This document shows, piece by piece, positions 1 through 8,703 of a stretch of DNA of 36,203 bases. The stretch lies in NCBI GenBank assembly GCA_028712795.1, contig JAQTPT010000042.1, positions 1 through 36,203 on the forward strand, written 5' to 3'. The position numbers were made by a program, and so were the translations under genes. The notes under the pieces are model-generated. The model made no database searches. It was given only the letters and a program-made list of their open reading frames with translations, and had not been told where the DNA came from. Positions within the stretch are counted from its first letter, which is position 1. The number at the start of each line of letters is the position of its first letter. Source of the stretch: Methylococcales bacterium. GTDB taxonomy: Bacteria > Pseudomonadota > Gammaproteobacteria > Methylococcales > Methylomonadaceae.

Positions 1-414
1 AGCTTTGTTATTGCCGATATTCCGGGTGTTATTGAAGGCGCTGCGGAAGGGGCCGGGCTGGGCTTGCAGTTTCTTAAGCATTTGTCGCGTACCGGGTTAT
101 TGTTGCATTTGATTGATGTAATGCCTTACGAGAGTATGGATACACCTGTAGAAGCGGCCAGAAAAATTATTCATGAAGTCGAAAAATGGAGTGATGATTT
201 AGCTGATAAACCGCGTTGGCTGGTGCTGAATAAAATTGACAGATTGCCGGATGAAGAAGTGGATGAACGTTGCCAGGCGATCGTCGATGAACTGGGTTGG
301 ACTGCCCCCGTTTTTAAAATTGCGGCAATTAATGGCACTGGCACGCGTGAACTTATGTTTGCCATCATGAACTTTTTGGAAGAACAGCGGCGGAAAGACA
401 GTGAGCAGGAATGA
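1..414 (+). CDS. obgE: GTPase Obg/CgtA, C-terminal part (5' truncated by window)
   Basis: The reading frame is open from the first base and ends in TGA at 412-414. Obg is a ribosome-associated GTPase used in late 50S assembly and stress control. The visible part is the end of the G domain: a G3-type stretch VIADIPGVIEGAAEGAGLG, then QFLKHLSRTGLLLHLIDV, which is highly typical of Obg, and the G4 motif NKID near 235. The N-terminal glycine-rich Obg fold lies outside the window. The protein ends soon after the G domain with a short charged tail. The last 14 bases overlap proB; the obg-proB order is common in gammaproteobacteria (rpmA is usually just upstream). Confidence 0.95.
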   Translation, partial: SFVIADIPGVIEGAAEGAGLGLQFLKHLSRTGLLLHLIDVMPYESMDTPVEAARKIIHEVEKWSDDLADKPRWLVLNKIDRLPDEEVDERCQAIVDELGWTAPVFKIAAINGTGTRELMFAIMNFLEEQRRKDSEQE

Positions 415-1522
415 TTTTGCAAAGGTTAAGCGAGTTGTTGTAAAGATAGGCAGTTCTTTACTGACTAAAGGCGGGCAAGGGCTTGATAAAGCCGCTATCA
501 CTGCCTGGGTCAGGCAAATGGCAGGTTTAAGACAGCAGTCAATTGATGTAGTACTGGTTTCGTCGGGCTCTGTGGCTGAGGGCATGAGCCGTTTGGGCTT
601 AAAAGTAAGGCCAAAGGTCTTGCATGAGTTGCAGGCGGCCGCATCAGTCGGTCAAATGGGGTTGGTGAGGGTTTTTGATGATAATTTTCAGCAGCACGGT
701 TTACATGCCGCCCAAGTATTATTGACGCATGATGACCTGTCTGACCGGCAGCGTTATTTGAATGCCCGTAGCACTTTGTTGACGTTGCTAAAGTTTGGCG
801 TAGTGCCGGTTATCAATGAAAATGACGCCGTTGCCACTGAAGAAATCCGCTTTGGTGATAATGATACGTTGGCGGCATTGGTCGCCAATCTGGTTGAAGC
901 CGAGCTGTTGATCATTTTGACCGATCAAAAAGGCTTATTTACAGGCGATCCGGGATTATATCCTGACGCACAATTAATTTCAGAGATTAGCGTAAACGAT
1001 GATCGGCTCGAAAAAATGGCGGGTGATAGTCGTAGCGGACTGGGTAAAGGCGGCATGTACACTAAAGTTCGCGCAGCCCGATTGGCCGCAAGATCGGGTG
1101 CGGCAACCGTAGTTGCAGCAGGTGCCGTTGATAGTGTGATTACTGAAGTAATTTCCGGTGTTGATTTGGGAACCTATTTTTTGCCGGATATTGAGCCTCT
1201 GGTTGCAAGGAAGCGCTGGTTGGCCGGGCAGTTACAAGTTAAAGGGCAACTGGTTCTGGATGCGGGTGCGGTAAAGGTTTTGAAAAGTGATGGCAAAAGC
1301 TTGCTTGCGGTCGGTGTCAAAGCCGTTTCAGGGCAATTCGGGCGCGGCGAGTTGGTATCTTGTATGGATGAAAGTGGGTTAGAGATTGCTCGTGGACTTG
1401 TTAATTATGGCAAGCTAGATGCACAATTAATAGCGGGGAAAAGCACCTCGGAATTTGAGAAAATTCTGGGTTATGCGGATGATTCGGAAATGATACACAG
1501 GGATAATATGGTATTGATTTAG
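401..1522 (+). CDS. proB: Glutamate 5-kinase (ProB) with PUA domain
   Basis: First step of proline synthesis: phosphorylates L-glutamate to glutamyl-5-phosphate with ATP, in the cytoplasm. The 373-aa length fits the long, PUA-containing form. The N-terminal amino acid kinase domain shows VVVKIGSSLLT (phosphate-binding) near residue 12, VLVSSGSVAEG, PVINENDAV and FGDNDTLAALVA. A C-terminal PUA-like domain follows from roughly residue 275. The only start that gives the complete kinase N-terminus is GTG at 401, inside the obgE 3' end, with GGAAAG just upstream, so translational coupling to obgE is likely. No clear terminator follows. Confidence 0.95.
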   Translation: MSRNDFAKVKRVVVKIGSSLLTKGGQGLDKAAITAWVRQMAGLRQQSIDVVLVSSGSVAEGMSRLGLKVRPKVLHELQAAASVGQMGLVRVFDDNFQQHGLHAAQVLLTHDDLSDRQRYLNARSTLLTLLKFGVVPVINENDAVATEEIRFGDNDTLAALVANLVEAELLIILTDQKGLFTGDPGLYPDAQLISEISVNDDRLEKMAGDSRSGLGKGGMYTKVRAARLAARSGAATVVAAGAVDSVITEVISGVDLGTYFLPDIEPLVARKRWLAGQLQVKGQLVLDAGAVKVLKSDGKSLLAVGVKAVSGQFGRGELVSCMDESGLEIARGLVNYGKLDAQLIAGKSTSEFEKILGYADDSEMIHRDNMVLI

Positions 1523-1594
1523 GAATGCGCAAGAAAACGAGGCGAAAGGTTCAAAAATTGCTGTAGGCCAAAATGAGGAGCGAAATCCAGTGCC

Positions 1595-1625
1595 TGTTTG
1601 ATCAGTTCAAGGGGCGGATCAAACA
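1595..1625. repeat. Imperfectly spaced palindrome (9-bp arms)
   Basis: TGTTTGATC at 1595-1603 and its exact reverse complement GATCAAACA at 1617-1625 flank a 13-nt spacer. It lies about 70 bp after proB and could fold in the transcript, but no T-run follows. The rest of 1523-1678 contains no reading frame I can support. Confidence 0.4.
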
Positions 1626-1679
1626 CAACAAAATCAATAAAAAAGCAGTGTACTATGCTGCCATGTCTTAAAGCCTGAA

Positions 1680-1866
1680 ATGGTCACCTAAAACAGGACA
1701 CTTTGTCTTAAGGAACGAGCATGAAATAACCTGATCAAGTTCATGCTTCGATAAGCCCGGCATTATTGGTATGTGAGTTCCAAGTTGCTCAACTTATTTC
1801 ATGCTCGTTCCTTAATATTAAATGTATTCGTTCACCATTATAAAACGCCAAATAATCAATATTACT
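1680..1866 (-). mobile_element. Probable IS3-family remnant (end and transposase C-terminal scrap)
   Basis: Read on the minus strand, 1822-1866 encodes SNIDYLAFYNGERIH, which matches the FYNxxRxH pattern near the C-terminus of IS3/IS481-type transposases. The expected continuation is lost because the frame runs directly into the 22-bp inverted repeat at 1815. On the far side of that repeat, 1681-1704 (minus strand reads GTGTCCTGTTTTAGGTGACC) looks like an IS3-type terminal sequence at about the right place for a right end. The family assignment rests on memory of such ends, so it is tentative. Confidence 0.35.
1708..1815. repeat. 108-bp element bounded by perfect 22-bp inverted repeats
   Basis: Positions 1708-1729 and 1794-1815 are exact reverse complements of each other, starting TTAAGGAACGAG and ending CTCGTTCCTTAA. 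The 64-bp interior continues to pair weakly (for example ATCAAGTTCATG against CAAGTTGCTCAAC). No coding capacity. The size, long perfect arms and position inside IS debris suggest a small non-autonomous element (MITE-like). The TTAA termini sit inside the repeats, so a target duplication cannot be told apart from the element ends. Confidence 0.6.
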
Positions 1867-1920
1867 CAGCTTTGCCGCAACGCGGATTACTACTTGCTCA
1901 AGGAAGGGAAACATAAAACC

Positions 1921-2272
1921 TTCCAATGCAAATCGCCAGGTTGTGTAGTCACTTCCGATGGCTTGTGCTGTTTTGCCGGGGTAACTGATGCCGGCTGCCA
2001 ACACAGGGTTATCATCGCGGGTGGCCGCAAGCCCTAGGATTTGCCTGAATTTAACTGGATAAATACGGTTTTAGGCAACCTCAAAACCAGCCTGGGTGGT
2101 CCTCACCGCGTTCGATTTCGCCAAATACGGAGCCCGCTACCTTGGGGCGTTTGTTTATTGTTTCAACCGGCGCTTCCATCTTGAGACGATTCCTCTGCGT
2201 CTACTCGTCGCTGCAGCCACCATCGGGCCTCGTCCGGCAGGTTGGCTTCGCCAAGATGAAGAATCTTGCTAA
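1921..2272 (+). pseudogene. IS1595-family (ISXO2-like) transposase, C-terminal remnant
   Basis: Three successive pieces read as the C-terminal half of an ISXO2-like transposase: TSDGLCCFAGVTDAGCQHR near 1950, LPEFNWINTVLGNLKTSLGG from 2041, then FDFAKYGARYLGAFVYCFNR and RRFHLETIPLRLL up to TAA at 2270-2272. A premature TAG at 2035-2037 separates the first two and a +1 shift near 2105 separates the last two. The N-terminal zinc-binding and catalytic first half is missing. The element is dead. The recognisable ending GPRPAGWLRQDEESC is typical of this family. Confidence 0.8.
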
Positions 2273-2305
2273 TAAGGACGCGAGTTGAGTTTGGTTTGCC
2301 TCTTA

Positions 2306-2330
2306 CCCCTCTTTATAATTAAAAGAGGGG
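2306..2330. terminator. Hairpin, possible terminator of the SHOCT gene
   Basis: CCCCTCTTT (2306-2314) pairs exactly with AAAGAGGGG (2322-2330) across a 7-nt loop. It lies about 35 bp beyond the stop of the minus-strand SHOCT gene. There is no strong T-run on that side, so efficiency is uncertain; it may instead be an IS end feature. Confidence 0.4.
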
Positions 2331-2365
2331 GAGAACTGAACGGTTACTTTACAAAGCGGATGTGT

Positions 2366-3223
2366 TTATAACCTGGCTAAAAGCTCCGCTTTTTTGGTGC
2401 TGTACTCCTCATCGGTCAATACGCCTTTCTCTTTCAGATGGGCCAATTTTTCGAGCGCACCGAAAATATCCGCTTCTTGATTTGCATTTTGGGAGTTATT
2501 AACGGGTGTATTTTGAATGTAGTTGGGTGCAGGTTGGGATTGAACCGGCGTTTGCACGGGCACATTGTCGATAGAAATGATGGGTAAAGAATTAACATCA
2601 ACCAGTCCGTATTGACTGGTGAAAGTAATAGAGCCGCCAATTGACTGTTGCTGTGAAAAACCGCCAATTTGATGGTCCAGGGTATCGTAAAGGGTTACAT
2701 GCCCATTGACTTCAATGGCCAGTCGCCGAATGGTGGCAAAGTAAGCATAACGTACGTTGTTTTGCGAACCGGTGCTGCTGGGGAATTGCAGGCCGGCAGG
2801 CCACCAGTTTCCGGAACTGCCCGCAGGCGGAGGCACAAATAAGCTGACTGCCCCGGTAGGCCCGGAACCGTTCTGTTGCTGTTGATTGCCGCCGAAGTTG
2901 CTTTGTTGCTGAGTGCCTTGATTTTGTGATTGAAAACTGCCGCTTTGAATGAGGCCCGGTTGATTGGCAATGAGATTGGAGAGCTCTTGGCAGAGTCCGC
3001 CCACGCTGTTTTTTAAGCCATTGTTGAACATGTCGCCCAGCATAATCATGCCGCCTCTCATCCATTGGCCGGAACCGCCAAATTCAGGATGATTAAACTG
3101 CGCCATGGAGCCGTTGCCGTTGATGACCGACTGCAACATGCTGAATACAGCATCAGGGCTAAAATTATAACGTTGTGCAATGTTGTTGATTATTTGCTGG
3201 CCTTCCGGCGTAAGCTGTTTCAT
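2366..3223 (-). CDS. Q/N-rich SHOCT-domain protein of unknown function
   Basis: 285 aa. The N-terminal part (about 1-90), starting MKQLTPEGQQIINNIAQRY, is helical and ends in a glycine-rich stretch (GGSGQWMRGGMIMLGDMFNN). The middle (about 95-130) is low complexity, rich in Gln, Asn, Ser and Gly. Residues about 140-215 are a compact, probably beta-rich domain (VRYAYFATIRRLAIEVNGHV). The last 35 residues are a SHOCT motif (LEKLAHLKEKGVLTDEEYSTKK), a short C-terminal oligomerisation or targeting helix pair found in many bacterial proteins. No signal peptide or membrane segment is visible. The N-terminal part recalls a conserved family annotated only as SHOCT domain-containing protein. Function unknown; likely single gene. 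Confidence 0.8.
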   Translation of the reverse strand: MKQLTPEGQQIINNIAQRYNFSPDAVFSMLQSVINGNGSMAQFNHPEFGGSGQWMRGGMIMLGDMFNNGLKNSVGGLCQELSNLIANQPGLIQSGSFQSQNQGTQQQSNFGGNQQQQNGSGPTGAVSLFVPPPAGSSGNWWPAGLQFPSSTGSQNNVRYAYFATIRRLAIEVNGHVTLYDTLDHQIGGFSQQQSIGGSITFTSQYGLVDVNSLPIISIDNVPVQTPVQSQPAPNYIQNTPVNNSQNANQEADIFGALEKLAHLKEKGVLTDEEYSTKKAELLARL

Positions 3224-3699
3224 TGGAAAAATCCGCTTGGTTATGATGGGAGTTATTTAGGATGAATCAGACGTGGCAGTGGGTTAAAGATTGCCGCTTG
3301 ATTTTATTATCGACCCAGTGTATATGAATTTTCGATTAAAAGCACTGAAAATCTTAATGGATGTTGTTGCCAGCCGATAAATAACTGGGCACAAAACTGG
3401 CAGTGTTATGTATTCGGATAGATTGCGCCTTTTTAGTGCGTTAGATAAAGGTTAAGACCAACTTGGTGCGCAATTGGGGTTGGCGATAACGCTGCCAAAT
3501 ACCCTCCGGTTTTCTAAATTATGTAAGCTTTTCCATAGGCTAATAAAAAGCTGACAGACAAGGTGTTTGCCAAATTTGTTAAAGTCAAAAGGGTCTGAAT
3601 CAAGTTAAAACCGTTAATAATATGATCAATGGCACAACATCTGCTTGAAAACAACATATTAATTTAACGTTTTCACTAGAAATCGACACATTGCACATT
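3224..3699. other. Intergenic region, divergent promoters
   Basis: About 475 bp between the divergent SHOCT gene and the phosphorylase-kinase-like gene. AT-rich, with no reading frame or RNA gene I can support. The only structured signal I see is a sigma-54-like motif at 3630-3645, listed separately. A divergent arrangement means both promoters must lie here. Confidence 0.6.
3630..3645 (+). promoter_or_regulatory. Sigma-54 (-24/-12)-like promoter candidate
   Basis: TGGCACAACATCTGCT has the invariant GG and GC dinucleotides separated by 10 bp and differs from TGGCAC-N5-TTGCT at one position. It would start transcription near 3655, giving a leader of about 45 nt before ATG 3700. No clear enhancer-binding site was found upstream, so this may be chance. 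Confidence 0.35.
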
Positions 3700-6600
3700 A
3701 TGAAACTGAATAAACCCAACGACAAACTTGACACTTATTATCAGCAGGTTCAAGACATTATCCTAAATCGTCAAGATTGGGTTACGGGTTTGCTGCCTGC
3801 CAGTACGGCAGTCACTGTTCATGGCAATTATACCGATGCCTGGGTAAGGGATAATGTTTACAGTATTCTTGCCGCTTGGGGTTTGGCGCTGGCTTATCGG
3901 CGAGTTGAAGAAAAACAGGGACGAACTTACGTTTTGGAGCAAAGTGTCGTTAAGTTGATGCGCGGGTTGTTAACGGCAATGATGCGGCAGGCGCCAAAAG
4001 TTGAAAAATTTAAACAGTCCCAGAATCCAATGGACGCTTTACATGCCAAATACAACACCAAAACGGGCGGGGTTGTCGTAGGCGATGACGAATGGGGGCA
4101 CTTGCAATTGGATGCCACGTCTTTATTTTTGTTGATGCTGGCGCAAATGACGGCGTCGGGCTTACGCATTGTGTTTACCATTGATGAAGTCAATTTTGTG
4201 CAAAACCTGGTTCACTATATCAGCCGGACTTATCGTACACCCGACTACGGAATATGGGAGCGCGGCAACAAAATCAATCATGGCATTGCCGAGTTGAATG
4301 CCAGTTCTATCGGCATGGCGAAAGCCGCTCTGGAAGCGCTGTCAGGCTTTAATCTATTTGGCAAGGAGGGCGGACAAGCGTCCGTTGTCCATGTTATTAG
4401 TGACGACATTGCCCGTACGCGAATTACCCTGGAATCACTTTTGCCCAGGGAATCACTTTCTAAGGAAGTGGATTCAGCGGTGCTAAGCATCACTGGATTC
4501 CCGGCTTTCGCAGTTGATAATCAGGCTATCCGTGCAAAAACTGAAGCTCTTATTTGCGAAAAGCTGGAAGGCCGGTATGGCTGCAAACGCTTCTTGTTAG
4601 ATGGGCATCAAACCGTTATAGAAGATAGCAAGCGTCTCCATTACGACCCGCACGAACTCAAACAATTCATGGCCATTGAATGTGAATGGCCCTTGTTTTT
4701 TACCTATCTACTACTGAACAATTTATGTGCGGGCGATAAGCAAGCCGCCTTAAGTTATCGCACCAAACTGCAAAGTCTACTGGTTGAGCAAAATGGCCAG
4801 CAATTATTGCCGGAGCTTTATGTTGTGCCGTTGGATTTGATTGCGGCAGAAAAAGCCAGCCCACACAGCCAGGAGCGCGTTCCGAACGAAAATATCCCTT
4901 TGGTATGGGCGCAAAGCCTATTTATGCTGGGGTGTCTTATTCAGGATGGGCTTCTCGAAATTGACGACATAGACCCATTAGGCCGGCACAAACCCGTTAA
5001 AAAACATCTGGATTGCAGGTTGCAGATCCAGTTATTGGCACAGGACGAAGCCGTGCAGGATAGCCTGATGAAATCCGGAATCCATACTCAAACACTGGCT
5101 GAAATGGCGCCCGTTCAGATTAGGGAGGCCAATGAATTGGCCGAGGCATACACGCATGTGGGCAGAAATGACCGTATTGGCCTAACAGGCAGGCCTTTGA
5201 GACAATTGCGGACATTGGCGACATCAAAGATGTATATATTGGCGGGTAAGCGTCTGCTGTTTTTGCCGCAGTCCCTCAATCAAAAAGGTTTTTATCTGGC
5301 AATGGATAACCGGCTGCTTATCCAGCGTTTACGCCTGGAGTTATCCTACATCTATAAGCATTGGGATAGTCCGGGTAATCCTTTGGTTGTCATGACCATA
5401 AAACATAATATGGTGGACGGTCATAATCGTGAAATTCTGATTGAGTTTATCAAAGAACTGCAACAAGGATCTACCCAAGGCATTGCCCTTCAACTGGGGA
5501 CAATTTCGGATTTTGCAGAAACATCAAGTAAGGAGAAAATAAATTACTTGCATGGCTTTCAATTTTCTAAAGCGTCCTGGGAGGATACAGACCGGCCTTT
5601 CTTCATGACATTGCCAATAGACACCGCCACACACGTGGCATTGGACACCCCGTTATTGACGGAATGGGAAATCAGTCCGGATGAAACACTTATCGGGCAG
5701 CTAAAAACCAATGCCAATCTTTACGCGCAACTTGAGGCATTAAGCTTATTATGTCTGCGCCACGGCCTTGATTACGACACCGGATTAACATCGATGGATG
5801 GCACAACCGGTTATGTGCGTGACTTACTGGAAGAAATCTATGTGCGGGCGGGCGATCTGCACGACTGGTACATTATTAGGCGCTGCGCCGGTTTACTGGG
5901 TAAATATGATATCAATCTGGAACAGGCTGCCACTGAAATATTGGTTCGTCAACATGCGCTCACTTTAGGACGCGCCTATAGCGGCAAGGCAACCTTGACG
6001 CGCCCCGCCGATTCCCAGGAAATTTTACAAATTATTCGCGCCTATAATACGGATGCCAGTGAACACATTATTATTCAGGAATTGACCCTTTATTTGGGTA
6101 TGCTTATAAAATCCAACCCGGAATTTTTTATCGACATGCACACGGTGCGAGTGGGCCACATTCTGCAATTGATTATCGTCAGGCAAAAACGCGAATCAGG
6201 TTGGAGTACCTTGGATCAGGCTTTTAATGAAATTCTTTCTTTACCGCCTTATCAATTATCCATAAAAGTAAAGGAAACCCTACAAGACTATAGCAATACA
6301 GAGGACCAACTGGAATTGGCTGAAACGCTGCACTATGAGGGCGATTGCCGTAAACTGACCAGTGCGCGTTTCTCAAAAAAAATGGATCCCAAAAATCGGG
6401 AGGAGATTGACGACTGGTACGAATGGCGTGAACAACAAGGCAGTGTTGGAAGAGAAAATAATGCATTTTTTGCCAGTGTTTGGGATATCCTGCATCATTG
6501 CAAAGGATTAATGATGGGTGCGAAACTTAATAGTAAAAACCGGCTGGATAGTGAGAACACCTTATCCCAGATGACAGCGGGTGAGCAAAGCTTCAAATTA

Positions 6601-6903
6601 CATGTCAACCATTTGCTTAACAAGATTCAAGCTCCCGTTTATCGGCAGTTAACAGTAGAAGCGCTAAAAGCATTGGCATCAATTTTTCGTGATAATGCTT
6701 CACTACATATTGACGACACTTTATTGACAGACATTCTTATTGGCCATGCCGTAAGAATTAGTTGGTTACAATCTCATCCTGAAAATACAGAAAATTACGA
6801 AGAGTGTGTATCATTAGCATGGCAGGCTTTTTACCACAATCCACCGCATAAAGTTGCCAATGGCATCCTTGATGCTTTAATACATTTACTTGACAATAAC
6901 TAG
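3700..6903 (+). CDS. Phosphorylase kinase alpha/beta-like (GH15-like) protein
   Basis: 1067 aa from ATG 3700 (a TTG three codons upstream is possible; neither start has a strong ribosome site). Bacterial relative of the regulatory alpha/beta subunits of eukaryotic phosphorylase kinase. The N-terminal (alpha/alpha)6 GH15-like domain shows LLPASTAVTVHGNYTDAWVR-type sequence followed by DNVYSILAAWGLALAY, then DDEWGHLQLDATSLFLLML and YGIWERG. The C-terminal region carries DDWYEWREQQGSVGRE and FFASVWDILHHCKGLMMG, characteristic of this family rather than of true glucoamylases. Middle parts (RPLRQLRTLATSKMYIL; YVRDLLEEIYVRAGDLHDWY) also fit. No signal peptide, so it acts in the cytoplasm. It is 11 bp ahead of glucokinase, pointing to glycogen/glucose metabolism. 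Whether it hydrolyses glucan or only binds it is unknown. Confidence 0.85.
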   Translation: MKLNKPNDKLDTYYQQVQDIILNRQDWVTGLLPASTAVTVHGNYTDAWVRDNVYSILAAWGLALAYRRVEEKQGRTYVLEQSVVKLMRGLLTAMMRQAPKVEKFKQSQNPMDALHAKYNTKTGGVVVGDDEWGHLQLDATSLFLLMLAQMTASGLRIVFTIDEVNFVQNLVHYISRTYRTPDYGIWERGNKINHGIAELNASSIGMAKAALEALSGFNLFGKEGGQASVVHVISDDIARTRITLESLLPRESLSKEVDSAVLSITGFPAFAVDNQAIRAKTEALICEKLEGRYGCKRFLLDGHQTVIEDSKRLHYDPHELKQFMAIECEWPLFFTYLLLNNLCAGDKQAALSYRTKLQSLLVEQNGQQLLPELYVVPLDLIAAEKASPHSQERVPNENIPLVWAQSLFMLGCLIQDGLLEIDDIDPLGRHKPVKKHLDCRLQIQLLAQDEAVQDSLMKSGIHTQTLAEMAPVQIREANELAEAYTHVGRNDRIGLTGRPLRQLRTLATSKMYILAGKRLLFLPQSLNQKGFYLAMDNRLLIQRLRLELSYIYKHWDSPGNPLVVMTIKHNMVDGHNREILIEFIKELQQGSTQGIALQLGTISDFAETSSKEKINYLHGFQFSKASWEDTDRPFFMTLPIDTATHVALDTPLLTEWEISPDETLIGQLKTNANLYAQLEALSLLCLRHGLDYDTGLTSMDGTTGYVRDLLEEIYVRAGDLHDWYIIRRCAGLLGKYDINLEQAATEILVRQHALTLGRAYSGKATLTRPADSQEILQIIRAYNTDASEHIIIQELTLYLGMLIKSNPEFFIDMHTVRVGHILQLIIVRQKRESGWSTLDQAFNEILSLPPYQLSIKVKETLQDYSNTEDQLELAETLHYEGDCRKLTSARFSKKMDPKNREEIDDWYEWREQQGSVGRENNAFFASVWDILHHCKGLMMGAKLNSKNRLDSENTLSQMTAGEQSFKLHVNHLLNKIQAPVYRQLTVEALKALASIFRDNASLHIDDTLLTDILIGHAVRISWLQSHPENTENYEECVSLAWQAFYHNPPHKVANGILDALIHLLDNN

Positions 6904-6914
6904 AGGAGTTTAAA

Positions 6915-7889
6915 GTGATACTAGCTGGGGACATAGGTGGAACAAAGACGGTATTATCCCTTTTAACCAGAGATTCAGAAGGCTCATTGACATGTCTTCA
7001 GGAACAGACTTTCTCAAGCCGGCAATTTCTTGAATTCGATGCAATTTTAACTGCCTTTTTACCCTCTGACGTTACAATCAAGTCGGCATGTTTTGGTGTT
7101 GCGGGGCCAGTTGTGAATCAACGTTGCCGCACTACCAATTTACCTTGGCTGCTGGATGCTGAAGAGCTGAAAAAAAAGCTGAACACCTCTAAAGTAAAGC
7201 TTTTGAATGACCTGGAAGCCATGGCGCTGGGTATGTTGTATTTGCCCGAACACGATTTGCTGGAATTAAACCCTAACGCTGAAATTCAATCGGGTAATAT
7301 TGCAGTGATAGCCGCTGGTACAGGCTTGGGAGAAGCCATCCTTTATTGGGACGGCAACAAGCACCACCCTATGGCTACCGAAGGCGGCCACGCAGATTTC
7401 GCCTCTCAAAATGCCCAACAAGACCTATTGTTGGCCTATCTTAGAAAACTATATCCTGATCATGTCAGTTGCGAGCGCATCCTGTCGGGTATCGGCTTTA
7501 GCCATCTATATGATTTTCTCTGTGAGCTGGGTTTTGCACCCCCTTGCCCTGTTGTTCCTGAATTCAATAGCGACATTGACAGGAATGCCGTCATTTCTCG
7601 ACTGGGTGTTGCCGGTGAAGACCGTTTATGCGCTGAAGCCGTAAGGCTTTTTGTCGAAATTTATGGCTCTGAAGCAGGCAATTTAGCATTAAAGTCGCTG
7701 GCAACGGGCGGGGTTTTCATTGGCGGCGGCATCGGCGCCAAAATATTACCTGCCATGCAGGACGGCAACTTTATACGCGCGTTTAAAGCAAAAGGCCGTT
7801 TTCATGCATTGCTCGATAAAATCCCGTTAAGATTGTCTTTAAACCCACGTACACCTTTAATTGGCGCTATTAACTATTTTGAATTCTGA
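6915..7889 (+). CDS. glk: Glucokinase
   Basis: 324 aa; phosphorylates glucose to glucose-6-phosphate with ATP in the cytoplasm. Start is GTG 6915, preceded by AGGAG 7 bp upstream. ASKHA-fold motifs are visible: phosphate-1 loop GDIGGTKT at residues 5-12, FGVAGPV near 60, NDLEAMALG near 99, AAGTGLGEA near 135, the EGGHADF sugar-binding motif near 155, and GGVFIGGGIGAK near 264. It matches the Glk (proteobacterial) family, not the ROK family. Only 11 bp separates it from the upstream phosphorylase-kinase-like gene, so the two are almost certainly co-transcribed and would trap glucose released from glycogen or sucrose. Confidence 0.93.
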   Translation: MILAGDIGGTKTVLSLLTRDSEGSLTCLQEQTFSSRQFLEFDAILTAFLPSDVTIKSACFGVAGPVVNQRCRTTNLPWLLDAEELKKKLNTSKVKLLNDLEAMALGMLYLPEHDLLELNPNAEIQSGNIAVIAAGTGLGEAILYWDGNKHHPMATEGGHADFASQNAQQDLLLAYLRKLYPDHVSCERILSGIGFSHLYDFLCELGFAPPCPVVPEFNSDIDRNAVISRLGVAGEDRLCAEAVRLFVEIYGSEAGNLALKSLATGGVFIGGGIGAKILPAMQDGNFIRAFKAKGRFHALLDKIPLRLSLNPRTPLIGAINYFEF

Positions 7890-8056
7890 AGGCAGTTAAT
7901 CCCTGCATTGCCCACTCAGTTCAGTATTAGGGATAAGTGTCTCATGCCGGAATTTTGCTTATCAGCAATAAAAAAACGGCTGCCAACCAAGCCACGAATC
8001 CCTAGAGGAATGTTATCTGTAAAAATCGCTTCGTTGTAAATTGGGAGCTCAAAAAG

Positions 8057-8629
8057 CTATTGTTTTTGATAGGTTCCAATCAGTTCTGCCTGACCAATGA
8101 TATGCCCGGCCATTGCTTTTTCAAGTCCGGCCTTATTAGGGTGATGCAAATCAGGCAGTTCAATGTCCAGGGCGTAAAGTTTATGAAAGTACCGATGCCG
8201 TCCAATGGGCGGGCAAGGGCCACCATAACCCGTTTTTTTCCAGTCATTTTTACCTTGCCGGCTGGCTATTGGTAAGTCACTGACAGCGACGGCCTTTGGT
8301 ATTTCCGTCACAGTAGGCGGGATATTATAAAGCAACCAGTGTACCCATGTCATTTTGGGTGCCGCAGGATCCGGCGCATCGGGATCATCAACGATCAACA
8401 CCAGGCTTTTGGTGTTTTGTGGAGGCTGCGACCAATTTAAGGCGGGTGAAATGTCATCGCCTTGGCAGGTAAAAATTTTCGGAATTTCCCCAAGATGGAC
8501 AAAGTCGGGTGATTTAAGTGTAAAAGCCATGTTTTGTTCTCCTTCAGCGGCTAAGGTGGCCGTGATATAAAAGAAACTAAAAATTAAAAAAACCAATCGG
8601 GTAACAGGGTGCTGATATATTGAACTCAT
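8057..8629 (-). CDS. PEBP-family (YbhB/YbcL, Raf-kinase-inhibitor-like) protein
   Basis: 190 aa from ATG 8629. Phosphatidylethanolamine-binding-protein fold: FTCQGDDISPALNWSQPP (ligand pocket), VLIVDDPDAPDP, WVHWLLYNIPP, GYGGPCPPIGRHRYFHKLYALD, all canonical. Biochemical role in bacteria is unsettled. Residues 1-28 (SIYQHPVTRLVFLIFSFFYI then TATLAA) resemble a signal peptide. A second start, ATG 8530 (Met34), has a stronger AGGAG 8 bp upstream and would give a 157-aa cytoplasmic protein, close to the length of E. coli YbhB. Both starts have a ribosome site (GAGGTG before 8629). It converges on glk with about 165 bp between and no visible terminator. Confidence 0.9.
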   Translation of the reverse strand: MSSIYQHPVTRLVFLIFSFFYITATLAAEGEQNMAFTLKSPDFVHLGEIPKIFTCQGDDISPALNWSQPPQNTKSLVLIVDDPDAPDPAAPKMTWVHWLLYNIPPTVTEIPKAVAVSDLPIASRQGKNDWKKTGYGGPCPPIGRHRYFHKLYALDIELPDLHHPNKAGLEKAMAGHIIGQAELIGTYQKQ

Positions 8630-8703
8630 AGATCACCTCATAAGTTTGAATAACTGTTTGATGGATTCTGTGCGAAAGGAGGAATTGCGAATAAAGAATA
8701 ACA

